From NCBI GenBank assembly GCA_964235705.1, contig CAXSDP010000013.1, forward strand, positions 5,712-69,711: DNA of 64,000 nt, given 5' to 3'. Of the stretch, positions 1 through 7,621 are shown one piece after another (the stretch's first letter is position 1; the number at the start of each line of letters is the position of its first letter). Under the pieces are notes generated by a model. It was not told the origin of the DNA and did no database searches. It saw nothing but the letters and a program-made list of their open reading frames with translations. The stretch comes from RH-AL1 sp964235705. Lineage in GTDB: Bacteria > Pseudomonadota > Alphaproteobacteria > Rhizobiales > Beijerinckiaceae. A program made the position numbers and the translations under genes.

Positions 1-444
1 CAGACGCAGTTCATGCCCTCCGCCTTCAAGCGCTACGCCGTCGACTTCGACCGCGACGGCCGCGCGGACATCTGGGGAAACGTGCCGGACGCGCTCGGCT
101 CCACCGCCAACTACCTCCACAAGCACGGCTGGGTCGCCGGCCTGCCGTGGGGCTACGAGGTGCTGCCCCCACGGGCCGTGACCGGCGACGGCCGCACCCT
201 GCGCCCCTTCACCGCCTACGCCGGGTTCCAGCGCGCCGACGGCGGCCCGCTGCCGGACGAGGGCGAGGCCGCCCTGCTGACCCCCGCCGGCCCGGACGGC
301 CCGTGCTTCCTGGTGACGCGCAATTTCCGGGTGATCAAGAGCTACAACAACTCGACCGCCTACGCGCTCGGCGTAGCGCTGCTGGGTGACCGGATCGCCG
401 GGGGTGGGCCGCTGAAGGGGAGTTGGCCGGTGGCGGCGCGGTAG
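1..444 (+). CDS. Lytic murein transglycosylase (MltB/SLT_2-like), C-terminal part
   Basis: The gene enters from the left edge in frame (the first codons read Q-T-Q-F-M) and ends at the stop at 442-444, leaving 147 residues. The segment QFMPSAFKRYAVDFDRDGRA followed by D-IWGNVPDALGSTANYL is the conserved core of the MltB/SLT_2 family of periplasmic lytic transglycosylases, which cleave the MurNAc-GlcNAc bond to leave 1,6-anhydro products. The catalytic glutamate and any signal peptide lie outside the window. The family call is firm from the motif; the substrate role is known for the family. Downstream the base composition falls sharply into an AT-rich insert. Confidence 0.88.
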   Translation, partial: QTQFMPSAFKRYAVDFDRDGRADIWGNVPDALGSTANYLHKHGWVAGLPWGYEVLPPRAVTGDGRTLRPFTAYAGFQRADGGPLPDEGEAALLTPAGPDGPCFLVTRNFRVIKSYNNSTAYALGVALLGDRIAGGGPLKGSWPVAAR

Positions 445-759
445 AAAACCCTTTTGTTAATCGGGCATGGTAGAGCATAACCGGTAGTCAAAGTGCATCG
501 CACTACGCCGTCTCTCCTTCTATTCACGAAGGAAGGTGGCCCTCGTGACTGTGAGAGTGGCATGAGGCTTCGCCGTAAAAGCTTACCTTGTTGTGCCAAG
601 GCTTGTTCAGTTCAAGGTTGCGTCACAGCCTAATTCAGCCTTTTCATTCCACATGGCTTGTAAACCGACCATGGTCGGCTGCGTGTCGTTCACCTTGTCG
701 ACGTCGATTGTGCGATCACTTTGGAAAAGGGTGCAATCGCTTAACTACGAATTTCGCTA
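445..759. other. Gene-free AT-richer stretch at the left edge of the foreign insert
   Basis: I see no credible coding region here. The composition changes from GC-rich host DNA to AT-richer DNA within a few tens of bases of the transglycosylase stop. I looked for a tRNA or integrase remnant that would mark an insertion site and found none that holds up. The stretch ends at the 3' end of the converging DUF262 gene. Confidence 0.4.
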
Positions 760-2559
760 TCAATAAGCTAATGGCCACAATTGTCGCGCAAAATTAAAGA
801 GATTGTGTCCTCTAGCATCGATGGTATTTTCGTTCCATTTGTCATACGAAGAGAGTTCTCTGTTTAAAATAAGAGATCCTTGCGCCTTAATAGAAGGCAT
901 TTTCTTTGAGAACTCGGCATTAGACACGCTTCCATTAAGAGACTGAGTAAGCAATGTAAGATTGCCAAAACTCTGAATTCTTTTATTCCTCTCTGAGGCG
1001 CGTTCCATTGACTCCAAGCTGGATAATGGATCAACAATCTGACCACTTTCGTCTAACAAAGGCCAATTTGTGCTCCATTTTTGAGGCATAATATGCTCAA
1101 GAGTGAGATCAGATTTTACTTCTAGGACTTCGTCGAACTTGGTCCGCTTTTTTTGATCAATTCTTCTAAGGATGTATTTGAGTCTGGGCTGTCGAGCTGA
1201 CTTATATTGAGGACGTGTCATCCACGCCGACCTGTATTCGTCATCGTTGGGCCAACGAGTTGTTTCTATTTCGCCAAGAGAAAGATAGGTTATAAGAGAG
1301 TGAAGAGTAACGCCTTCTTGGCGCATGTACTTGACTGCCTCAATGAAAAACCTGTTGTAATTGCCTGTTGACAGACCACAGACATCTCTTCTTAGCAAAT
1401 ATGACTCAATAAATGTAAGAAATGCCTTAATCTCATTTCCAGGAAGGTTTTCTGCTATAAATAACACGAAAGGCATTGTTGTTGATACATCGAATGCCTT
1501 TGTAAAGATGCCAAATGCTCCGACGGGATCGTCTTCATTTGCGGCTACAACGCGTTTCAGCGTGTTGGCGCTCTGGTTTACCGCTATTAGTTCTTGCGTA
1601 ACATTTTTAAAAGGCTTCTTTTGCACAATCCATTTTCTATAATTCTGATATAGGTATTCTGCAGATACAATTTCACCTTTGCTCATAGATAAATGATCAA
1701 ACAATAACCAGTCTAGTCTTTGCTTGTTAAGTCTGCCTCGGGTATCTTCTTCCTTCCAAAACCATCCGTCTAGCGGGAGCCAGTACTTTTCGTATAAGTG
1801 ATCAACCGTCAGAACGCCATCTTCTTGTCCCAAGCCAACGGCTCTCTGAAATATGAAATTTCTAACTAAATCCCCAACCGCAAGGTCGACTCCGCGACTG
1901 TTAAGTGTCTCGAATATAGTTTGTGGATCATCGTGCGTTTCAAGTTCTATCGAGACTACAGCGAGGCCGCTTTTTAGCGCCTCAAATAGTTTTTCTAACC
2001 TTTCAACTTTGAACTCACCCCCTAAATGGGTAAACCTCTCAACCTCTGAAAAGAAGAAAGACTCCGCTTTCATCGCTACAGTTGGCAAATTTCCCGGTGT
2101 TGGAGGATGCTCACCATTAGCAAGCGCTACAAAAGCAGGCCGGTCGATCCGAGAAGGCCATATTTTATATCTTTCGATTTGCTCGTCTTCCATAATCCCA
2201 AAATTAAAGATATATTTCTCTACCTCCTCAGCATATAATGGAGCGTATTTTGCTGCCGCCCTTCTAAAAGCTATTAGAAGAAGTTGGAACGTCGTCAAGC
2301 GTTGTTGCCCGTCTATGACTTCGAATGCTTGCACCTGCTTCCCAAATGTCTTGACTAAAGAAATTACAATAGCTCCCATAAAATGAGGGGCAGGGCTAGG
2401 CGCTTCTTCAACCATGTTGTTGGCAATGCGCGTAACATCCTCCCAGAGGTACTCAAGATGAGGATCGACTTTCCACGCATATTGCCTCTGGTAGAGAGGA
2501 ATAAGATATCGCCTTTTGCTGTCAAAAAGCTCAATGATAGTTCGTGTGAATGGTCGCAT
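760..2559 (-). CDS. DUF262 / DUF1524 (HNH) protein, GmrSD-like restriction or defence enzyme
   Basis: 599 residues. The N-terminal part has IPLYQRQYAW (about residues 21-30) and FEVIDGQQRLTTFQ (about 79-92), the signature of DUF262 (GmrS/ParB-like nucleotide-binding domain). The C-terminal part has LEHIMPQKW followed by FGNLTLLTQSLNGSVSNAEF, the HNH-like DUF1524 (GmrD) domain. The single chain therefore joins the two halves of the GmrSD type IV restriction family, which cleave modified phage DNA; the actual target here is unknown. The gene is strikingly AT-rich against about 70% GC neighbours, which argues for recent transfer. The start at 2559 is preceded by a G-rich TTGGGGTAGC stretch. No partner gene lies beside it. 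Confidence 0.85.
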   Translation of the reverse strand: MRPFTRTIIELFDSKRRYLIPLYQRQYAWKVDPHLEYLWEDVTRIANNMVEEAPSPAPHFMGAIVISLVKTFGKQVQAFEVIDGQQRLTTFQLLLIAFRRAAAKYAPLYAEEVEKYIFNFGIMEDEQIERYKIWPSRIDRPAFVALANGEHPPTPGNLPTVAMKAESFFFSEVERFTHLGGEFKVERLEKLFEALKSGLAVVSIELETHDDPQTIFETLNSRGVDLAVGDLVRNFIFQRAVGLGQEDGVLTVDHLYEKYWLPLDGWFWKEEDTRGRLNKQRLDWLLFDHLSMSKGEIVSAEYLYQNYRKWIVQKKPFKNVTQELIAVNQSANTLKRVVAANEDDPVGAFGIFTKAFDVSTTMPFVLFIAENLPGNEIKAFLTFIESYLLRRDVCGLSTGNYNRFFIEAVKYMRQEGVTLHSLITYLSLGEIETTRWPNDDEYRSAWMTRPQYKSARQPRLKYILRRIDQKKRTKFDEVLEVKSDLTLEHIMPQKWSTNWPLLDESGQIVDPLSSLESMERASERNKRIQSFGNLTLLTQSLNGSVSNAEFSKKMPSIKAQGSLILNRELSSYDKWNENTIDARGHNLFNFARQLWPLAY

Positions 2560-2702
2560 GCTACCCCAAGAAGATAGAACGTAAAAATAGCTCTCGGCGT
2601 GGATAAGACCTTATGCTAGCCTCGCCTAACCCTCAATTGGGAAAAGGCATCATTCTATATTTTTTTAGGTGTGTAGCTTAGGAACTGCCTTGATCGAGCG
2701 AT

Positions 2703-2736
2703 GTCCGATTTACCTTCTGGTAAGCATCGGACTTTT
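2703..2736 (+). terminator. Perfect-arm hairpin followed by TTTT
   Basis: GTCCGAT (2703-2709) pairs with ATCGGAC (2726-2732), with further pairing of TACC and GGTA inside, then TTTT at 2733-2736. It lies in the 176-base gap between two minus-strand genes and directly after the stop of the HTH gene. The T run is on the plus strand, so it would best stop plus-strand transcription. On the minus strand it is a stem without a U tract. It may shield the DUF262 gene from read-through. Confidence 0.45.
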
Positions 2737-3170
2737 CACTCCAAATCCGCCGGCCTCCAGTCCATGTTCTCCGACAGCCTCATCGACCGCGCCTTGGCCC
2801 GTCGCGTGTTCCGCCGCACCCGACGCCCCTCCGTCGTCGCCGCCTTCTTGGCGTGCGCCGCCCGCACCGCGCGCAGCATCCACGGCGGGGCGGGGTCGGT
2901 CGGGGTGAGAACCATCTCGAAGCCGAGCGCCGTCAAGGTGCGGAACACGCGGCCGGCCTCCAGGCTCTGCTTGCCCTGTTCCAGCGCGATGATCCATTGC
3001 CGGCTGACCCCCGCGCGGGCGGCCAGCTCCGCCTGCCGGATGTCCAGCCCGGCGCGGATCACTCGCACGAACTCGCCGAGATCGGTCATCGTCAGGAACG
3101 GGCGGGCCAGCGTGTCGCGCGGCGGCGGCTTGGCCGCCTTCGGCAGGACGATGCGGGTGAAAGCCTTCAT
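2736..3170 (-). CDS. XRE/HipB-like helix-turn-helix regulator, no toxin partner
   Basis: 144 residues with a Cro/C1-type HTH at about residues 31-88 (core GLDIRQAELAARAGVSRQWI and IALEQGKQSLE). This sequence style is typical of HipB/Y4mF-type antitoxins. The start at 3170 is chosen because GGAGG sits at 3177-3181, six bases before the ATG; a longer reading to 3308 would run through the repeats upstream. The C-terminal 50 residues are basic and low-complexity, then end in MDWRPADLE. HipB genes normally sit just before hipA, but here the next gene on the strand is the AT-rich DUF262 gene. The partner therefore seems lost, perhaps replaced by the insert (inference). Confidence 0.72.
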   Translation of the reverse strand: MKAFTRIVLPKAAKPPPRDTLARPFLTMTDLGEFVRVIRAGLDIRQAELAARAGVSRQWIIALEQGKQSLEAGRVFRTLTALGFEMVLTPTDPAPPWMLRAVRAAHAKKAATTEGRRVRRNTRRAKARSMRLSENMDWRPADLE

Positions 3171-3180
3171 CAAAAACCTC

Positions 3181-3290
3181 CATGTCACCGTTCGCGCCGG
3201 TGGCCCGCCCCGGGGTCGCCGTACCCTGACCTTGGCCCGCCCCGGAGTCACCGTTCCCCGACTTTGGCCCGCTCCGGTGTCAGGGGGCCG
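3181..3290. repeat. Three imperfect tandem copies of a 33-34 bp GC-rich unit
   Basis: Upstream of the HTH gene the block TGGCCCGCCCCGGGGTCGCC recurs with small changes (TTGGCCCGCCCCGGAGTCACC, TTGGCCCGCTCCGGTGTCA) at a spacing of about 33-34 bases. Just downstream, GGGACACGGC is also doubled. The copies lie in the 249-base gap between the divergent HTH and L,D-transpeptidase genes, where an autoregulated HTH protein might bind. No function is shown. Confidence 0.5.
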
Positions 3291-3419
3291 GGACACGGCC
3301 CGGGACACGGCGCATGACCCGGCGCGGGGTGGACGCCGGTGGGAACATCGGTTATTCTACCTTGATGCCGGTGCCCGGGCAAGGGCGACACGGGGCGCCG
3401 CGGGGTGTAGGAGGGCGAG

Positions 3420-4604
3420 GTGAACAGGCGATCCACCCTCCCGCTCCCCGCCGCCGCCCTCGCCGCGATGCTGGCCTCCGCGCCGCCGGCGTCCCCGGCG
3501 CGCGCCGAACCGGCCAAGGCGCTGGCGCCGATCCCCGCCGCCACCCTCGCGCTGATGGCGGCGAAGGGGACCAGCGCCGAGGCGCCGCTGGTGCTGCGCT
3601 CCTACAAGAAGGAGGCGGAGATCGAGGTGTGGAAGCGGGCGGGCCAAGGGCGCGACGAGGGGCGCTACGTGTTCGTCAAGACGTTCCCGATCTGCCGCTG
3701 GTCGGGCCAGCTCGGCCCCAAGCGGCACGACGGCGACCGGCAGACGCCGGAGGGCTTCTACCCCATCGCCGCCCGGCAGATGAACCCGAACTCGCACTAC
3801 TACCTGTCCTTCGACACCGGCTTCCCCAACGCCTACGACCGGGCGCATGGCTCGACCGGCTCGGCGGTGATGATCCACGGCACCTGCTCGTCGCGCGGCT
3901 GCTTCGCCATGACCGACCACGCGGTGGGCGAGCTCTACGCCATCGCCCGCGACGCGTTGAAGGGGGGGCAGGGGGCGTTCCAGCTGCAGGCCTACCCGTT
4001 CCACATGAGCGCGCGCAACATGGCGCTCTACCGGAACGACCCCGACATCGCCTTCTGGCGGCAGCTGAAGGAGGGGTCGGACCGCTTCGAGTCGACCGGC
4101 GAGGTCCTGCGCACCTCCGTCGTCGACGGGCGCTACACCTTCGCCCCCTCCACCGATCCGGCCAGGGAGGCGCAGGCGCAGGCGTTCCACGCGGCCGAAC
4201 TGGCCAAGGTCGCGGCGCTGGTGGCGGAGGGGTCGGCGGCCATCCGCACCACCTATTCCGACGGCGGGCAGAACGCGATCTTCGCCGCGCTGCTCAGGAA
4301 GGGCGCCGACCTCGGCACGGTGAGCCGCCCGGAGGCGCTGGCCTACGCCGGCATCGACGTGACGGTGGTGTCGGCCCGCCCCCATCCCCGCCCGAAGCCA
4401 GTCGCGGTGGCCGCCGTGGCGCCCCCGCCGGGCCAGCCGCCGGGTGTCCCACTCCGCCTCCTCAAGGCGCACGCCGCGCCGGTGCCCGAGGGGGTGGACG
4501 CGCTCGGCGCCGCGCCGCTCACCTACGCCCTGTTCAAGCCGCCGCCGGTCCCCGCCCTGATCGCCGGCGCGATGCCGATGCGCGGCGCCAGCCTGGTGAA
4601 CTAG
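3420..4604 (+). CDS. YafK-type L,D-transpeptidase, exported
   Basis: 394 residues. An Ala-rich signal peptide covers about residues 1-29 (cut near ARAE). The YkuD fold follows, with the motif MIHGTCSSRGCFAM: H153 and C161 are the expected catalytic residues, and the RGC form matches the YafK/DpaA branch. Upstream, GQLGPKRHDGDRQTPEGFYP is also typical of this branch. YafK-type enzymes act on peptidoglycan; DpaA of E. coli detaches the Braun lipoprotein. The last 80 residues are Pro/Ala-rich and disordered. The start is GTG at 3420, preceded by GGAG at 3410-3413. This is one of three L,D-transpeptidases within 10 kb. Confidence 0.85.
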   Translation: MNRRSTLPLPAAALAAMLASAPPASPARAEPAKALAPIPAATLALMAAKGTSAEAPLVLRSYKKEAEIEVWKRAGQGRDEGRYVFVKTFPICRWSGQLGPKRHDGDRQTPEGFYPIAARQMNPNSHYYLSFDTGFPNAYDRAHGSTGSAVMIHGTCSSRGCFAMTDHAVGELYAIARDALKGGQGAFQLQAYPFHMSARNMALYRNDPDIAFWRQLKEGSDRFESTGEVLRTSVVDGRYTFAPSTDPAREAQAQAFHAAELAKVAALVAEGSAAIRTTYSDGGQNAIFAALLRKGADLGTVSRPEALAYAGIDVTVVSARPHPRPKPVAVAAVAPPPGQPPGVPLRLLKAHAAPVPEGVDALGAAPLTYALFKPPPVPALIAGAMPMRGASLVN

Positions 4605-4676
4605 GGAGCTTGGCGACCTAGCCGCGCCGCCCGCGCCCGGCTACTACGTCATCATCCACGCTTTCCGGATCCGACC

Positions 4677-4961
4677 ATGACCGACACGCCGCCCGACCGC
4701 CTCGCCGCCAGCCCGAAGAGCCCGTTCTACGACGAGGCGCTGCTGGAGCGCGGCGTCGGCATCATCTTCGCCGGCGTCGAGAAGACCAACGTCGAGGAAT
4801 ATTGCGTCAGCGAGGGTTGGGTGCGGCTCGCCGCCGGCAACGCCAAGACGCGCACCGGCGAGCCGATGACGATCAAGCTGAAGGGGAAGGTGGAGCCCTT
4901 CTTCCGCGACGCGGCGGACGCCGCCACGCGAGACGCGCCCGCGCGAAACACCGCCGAGTGA
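4677..4961 (+). CDS. DUF3297 family protein
   Basis: 94 residues. The sequence SPFYDEALLERGVGIIF...EKTNVEEYCVSEGWVRL and the ending AGNAKTRTGEPMTIKLKGKV make up the whole DUF3297 domain, a short cytoplasmic family common in proteobacteria with no established function. Length fits the family (about 80-90). The last 15 residues are low-complexity. The start at 4677 gives the usual MTDTPPD N-terminus; only a weak CGGA precedes it. It lies between two exported-protein genes on the same strand but with gaps on both sides, so an operon is not evident. Confidence 0.8.
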   Translation: MTDTPPDRLAASPKSPFYDEALLERGVGIIFAGVEKTNVEEYCVSEGWVRLAAGNAKTRTGEPMTIKLKGKVEPFFRDAADAATRDAPARNTAE

Positions 4962-5013
4962 CGCATCCTATCGCGGGCCGCGTCGTTCCCCGTCCATCGT
5001 GACGGAGGTTTTC

Positions 5014-5520
5014 ATGGTTCGCACAGCAGCGTGGGTGTCCGGCGCCCTTCTCGCCTCCCTGGCCGGGGCGTTGCCCGCCCGGGCGGCCGCGCCGATCTCG
5101 GACGCCGACAAGGCGTTCGTCGCGATGGTGTCCCAAGGGGGCATGTACGAGGTGGCGCTCGGCACGCTCGCGGAAACGCGGGGCGCGACGCAGGACATCC
5201 GCGACCAGGGCAACACGGAGGCCCACGACCACAGCCTCGTCGGCGCCAAGCTGAAGGGCATCGTCACCGGCGCCGGCCTGCCGTTCCCCGACAAGCTCGA
5301 CGCCGCGTTCCAGGCGCGGCTCGACAAGATGAAGGCGCTGCCGGGGTCCGATTTCGACAAGGCCTACATCGTCGACATGAAGACGATCCACGAGGCCGAC
5401 GGCGCCGCCTTCGCCAAGGAGGCGGTGAACGGCACGAACCCCGACCTGAAGGCCTTCGCCGCCGAGACCCACAGGATCGTCGAGCGCCACCTCGGCGAGA
5501 TCGACGCCAAGGTGCGTTGA
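5014..5520 (+). CDS. DUF4142 periplasmic protein
   Basis: 168 residues. A cleavable signal peptide (MVRTAAWVSGALLASLAGAL, ending PARAAAP) precedes a DUF4142 domain: ISDADKAFVAMVSQGGMYEV, then AHDHSLVGAKLKGI and KAYIVDMKTIHEADGAAFAK. The fold is a ferritin-like helical bundle. DUF4142 proteins are periplasmic and often linked to stress, but no reaction is known. The ATG at 5014 is preferred over the GTG at 4999 because GGAGG lies at 5004-5008 with ideal spacing. The 3' end faces the convergent hydrolase gene 14 bases away. Confidence 0.82.
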   Translation: MVRTAAWVSGALLASLAGALPARAAAPISDADKAFVAMVSQGGMYEVALGTLAETRGATQDIRDQGNTEAHDHSLVGAKLKGIVTGAGLPFPDKLDAAFQARLDKMKALPGSDFDKAYIVDMKTIHEADGAAFAKEAVNGTNPDLKAFAAETHRIVERHLGEIDAKVR

Positions 5521-5534
5521 CCCGGGTCCGTCGA

Positions 5535-6527
5535 TCAGCCCCGCACCCGGTCGGCCATCGTCCTGATGAACCCCGCCACGCGGTCCGCGTGGGCGACGGG
5601 CAGCATGTGGCCCGCCCCCTCCACCATCTCGATCGTCGCGGCCGGCACCGCCGCGACGAGCGCGGCGAAGTGCGTGGCGGGGTCGAGCATCCGGTCGCCG
5701 GTGCCGCCGATGACGCCGACCGGCAGGGTCAGGCCGGGGTAGCGCCCCACCATGGCCGGCAGGTCGTCGCCGACCGCGATCAGGTCGCTCGAGGCGGTCT
5801 CCAAGCTCGCGGGGCGCAGTTCGAGCAGGCCGCCGCCGTTCTTGCCGAAGTCGCCCGGCACGGGGTCGGGGCCGAACACCTGGGCGAGCGTGCCCCGGCC
5901 CCGCGCGAGCGAGAACGGGACCGCCAGCAGCCACGCGATCAGCCGACGCTCCCAGCGCGAGCGGGTGAGGAGCAGCCGCAGCGCCGGCGGCGTGTCGTCG
6001 GTGACGTGGGTGAGCGGCGCGAGGAGGGCGAGGCCGCCGACCGCGCCGGGATGGTGGGTGCCGGGATGGTCGAGCGCCAGCGCCAGGGCGACGGCGCCCC
6101 CGAGCGAGTGGCCGACGAGCAGCGGTCGCTCCAGCCCCAGCGCGGCGACCACGCCGGCCACCAGCGCCCCCTGCGCGCGCAGGCCCGGAGGGGCGCCGGG
6201 CGCGGCGCGGGAATGGCCGCAGCCGGGCCGGTCCACGAGGATCAGGCGGAACTCGGCCTCCAGCCGGTCGGTGAGGGCGTAGGTGAAATTGCGCATGTTG
6301 GCGCTGAGCCCGTGCAGGAACACGATCGCCGGGCCGGATCCGCCATCGGCCGGGCCGATGTCGAGGACGCGGAGCCTCGCGCCGTCGACCTCGACCACCG
6401 TGCCGAGCGGCGGGATCGCCGCCTCGACGAGCCCGAGGACGAGCGCGCTGAACAAGGCCAGGGCCAAGGGGATCAGCGCGCAGGCGCCGAGGACGACGAG
6501 CAGCGTGACGGCGAGCGCGTGGGGCAT
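5535..6527 (-). CDS. Alpha/beta hydrolase with N-terminal membrane anchor
   Basis: 330 residues. One hydrophobic segment at about residues 5-35 suggests membrane anchoring. The catalytic domain follows: IVFLHGLSANMRN (oxyanion loop), LLVGHSLGGAVALA with the nucleophile serine, GTGDRMLDP with the acid, and VEGAGHMLPVAH with the histidine. It resembles the general hydrolase/haloperoxidase-like branch; the substrate cannot be read from sequence. It appears monocistronic, convergent with the DUF4142 gene. Confidence 0.82.
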   Translation of the reverse strand: MPHALAVTLLVVLGACALIPLALALFSALVLGLVEAAIPPLGTVVEVDGARLRVLDIGPADGGSGPAIVFLHGLSANMRNFTYALTDRLEAEFRLILVDRPGCGHSRAAPGAPPGLRAQGALVAGVVAALGLERPLLVGHSLGGAVALALALDHPGTHHPGAVGGLALLAPLTHVTDDTPPALRLLLTRSRWERRLIAWLLAVPFSLARGRGTLAQVFGPDPVPGDFGKNGGGLLELRPASLETASSDLIAVGDDLPAMVGRYPGLTLPVGVIGGTGDRMLDPATHFAALVAAVPAATIEMVEGAGHMLPVAHADRVAGFIRTMADRVRG

Positions 6528-6772
6528 CGGGCGACCCTAGGGCATCGGCGCGCGTTCCCGAAGCGGCTCCAGGCCGGGGCCGATGCGTCGCATCGACGTC
6601 CCGGGGACGTCATCCGCGGCGATGATGGCGCACGGGTTTCCCTGATCCAACGGGAGATCGTCGACGACCGCCAGGCATGCGCGCCGATGTCCTTCGGGGA
6701 CGGTGGTGCGCGGCTTCATGAGTTCCCGACGATGCCATGTCATGTTGCCGCGACGGGTCGTCGACGACGACA
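6528..6772. other. Gene-free spacer upstream of hicBA
   Basis: About 320 bases separate the hydrolase start from hicB. A minus-strand open frame at 6537-6791 has no recognisable domain, no ribosome site and atypical composition, so I do not call it. The promoter-distal end merges into the hicB control region described separately. Confidence 0.4.
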
Positions 6773-6808
6773 TTGACAACCCGTGGTGCATACCGACCTA
6801 TCGGTATG
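6773..6808 (+). promoter_or_regulatory. hicBA promoter with overlapping palindromic operator
   Basis: A consensus -35 (TTGACA, 6773-6778) is followed 17 bases later by a weak -10 (ACCTAT, 6796-6801). A perfect inverted repeat CATACCGA-CCTA-TCGGTATG (6789-6808) covers the -10, 40 bases before the hicB start. HicB-type antitoxins repress their own promoter, so this palindrome is the likely operator. The elements are seen directly; the binding is inferred. Confidence 0.7.
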
Positions 6809-6847
6809 TGCCCAGGATGGGCACGAGGCCTTCCGCTTGGACAAGCC

Positions 6848-7156
6848 ATGAAGCCTTACTTCACCTGCTACATCGAGGGCGGCGGCAACGCGTGGCAGGC
6901 CGCGTGCATCGATTTCGACCTGTCGGTTTCCGGTCGTTCCAAGCCCGAGGTCATGGACCTCTTGGAATACGCCGTCCGCACGTACATCCGTGATGCCTCC
7001 ACCGAGGCGGAGCCGGCGCGCTCGCAGCTTCTGAACCGCCGCGCGCCATGGACGACGCGTCTGAGATGGCGCCTGCGACTTGCCACGGCCAGGATCGACG
7101 CCAAGCACGGCCTGCCCTCGGAAGAGGGACGATACGTGCTTCAGTGCCCCGCCTAA
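6848..7156 (+). CDS. hicB: HicB-like antitoxin (first pair)
   Basis: 102 residues. The N-terminal half (MKPYFTCYIEGGGNAWQAAC, then IDFDLSVSGRSKPEVMDLLE) has the partial RNase-H-like pattern of HicB antitoxins: a beta strand entering from the start, then acidic IDFDLSV and a following helix. The C-terminal half is Arg-rich and not the usual ribbon-helix-helix or HTH, so the assignment leans on the N-terminus and on the HicA-like gene that follows. The stop at 7154-7156 overlaps the hicA start, so translation is coupled. No strong ribosome site precedes ATG 6848. It is placed before its toxin, opposite to the pair at 15.4-15.8 kb. Confidence 0.7.
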   Translation: MKPYFTCYIEGGGNAWQAACIDFDLSVSGRSKPEVMDLLEYAVRTYIRDASTEAEPARSQLLNRRAPWTTRLRWRLRLATARIDAKHGLPSEEGRYVLQCPA

Positions 7157-7374
7157 ACTGCACGTTCGGCGAATTCCTCGACATCATCCGCGCTCAAGGC
7201 TTCATCCTTAAAAGCCACGACGGCACCAGCCATCAACGGTGGAGGGGCGTCGTCGACGGCAAGGTCCGCTTGTGCGATGTCGCCTGCCATAGTTTGAAGG
7301 ATACGCCGCCGCTTGGCATGTTGCAAAGCATGATCCGGCAAACCGGTCTGCCCAAGAAGCTTTTCAGGAAGTGA
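7144..7374 (+). CDS. hicA: HicA-like mRNA interferase toxin (first pair)
   Basis: 76 residues. The pattern FGEFLDIIRAQGFILKSHDG followed by TSHQRWRGVVDGKVRLCDV is the double-stranded-RNA-binding-like HicA fold: helix, then a G-x-S-H strand with the conserved catalytic His, then two strands. The end SMIRQTGLPKKLFRK matches the C-terminal helix that usually reads I-x-x-xGL. The GTG at 7144 is chosen as start because it overlaps the hicB stop by 13 bases; GGAAGAGGG lies further upstream at 7120-7128. HicA cleaves mRNA when free of HicB (family knowledge). Confidence 0.78.
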   Translation: MPRLNCTFGEFLDIIRAQGFILKSHDGTSHQRWRGVVDGKVRLCDVACHSLKDTPPLGMLQSMIRQTGLPKKLFRK

Positions 7375-7621
7375 CCCGCGCGAGATCTAAAGGGCGCAAC
7401 AGCCATCGCGTCGGCCGAGACAGGCTGGATGAACCGCCAGGAGTCTCGACGCGACCAGATCCTCCAGTCGCCACCAGAGCATTGGAGCGAAAAGTGCGGT
7501 GCGGTTTTCAGATGAACCGACGCCGCGCGAGCATCGTTGTTGATGCCGACCGGGCGGCGGTAAACTCGCCTACCGGTGGTCGGCGTGCTGCGACGTCGCT
7601 CGCACGCGCCTCCGTTGCCGC
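7375..7621. other. Gene-free spacer after hicA
   Basis: The 247 bases between the convergent hicA and hydrolase genes show no domain-bearing frame on either strand and no hairpin with a T run that I can support. Confidence 0.4.

Noticed and set aside
445..759. tRNA or attachment site at the border of the AT-rich insert
   Set aside because: No cloverleaf could be drawn and no matching repeat was seen at the far border near 2700.
2710..3183. Alternative frame for the HTH gene (157 codons)
   Set aside because: It lacks the HTH pattern; the frame ending at 2736 has both the domain and the GGAGG site.
5031..6776. A 581-codon plus-strand frame across the DUF4142 and hydrolase genes
   Set aside because: Arg/Gly/Pro-rich shadow frame typical of GC-rich DNA; it contradicts two genes with clear domains.
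6537..6791. Minus-strand 84-codon frame upstream of hicB
   Set aside because: No domain, no ribosome site, and it covers the hicBA promoter and part of its operator region.
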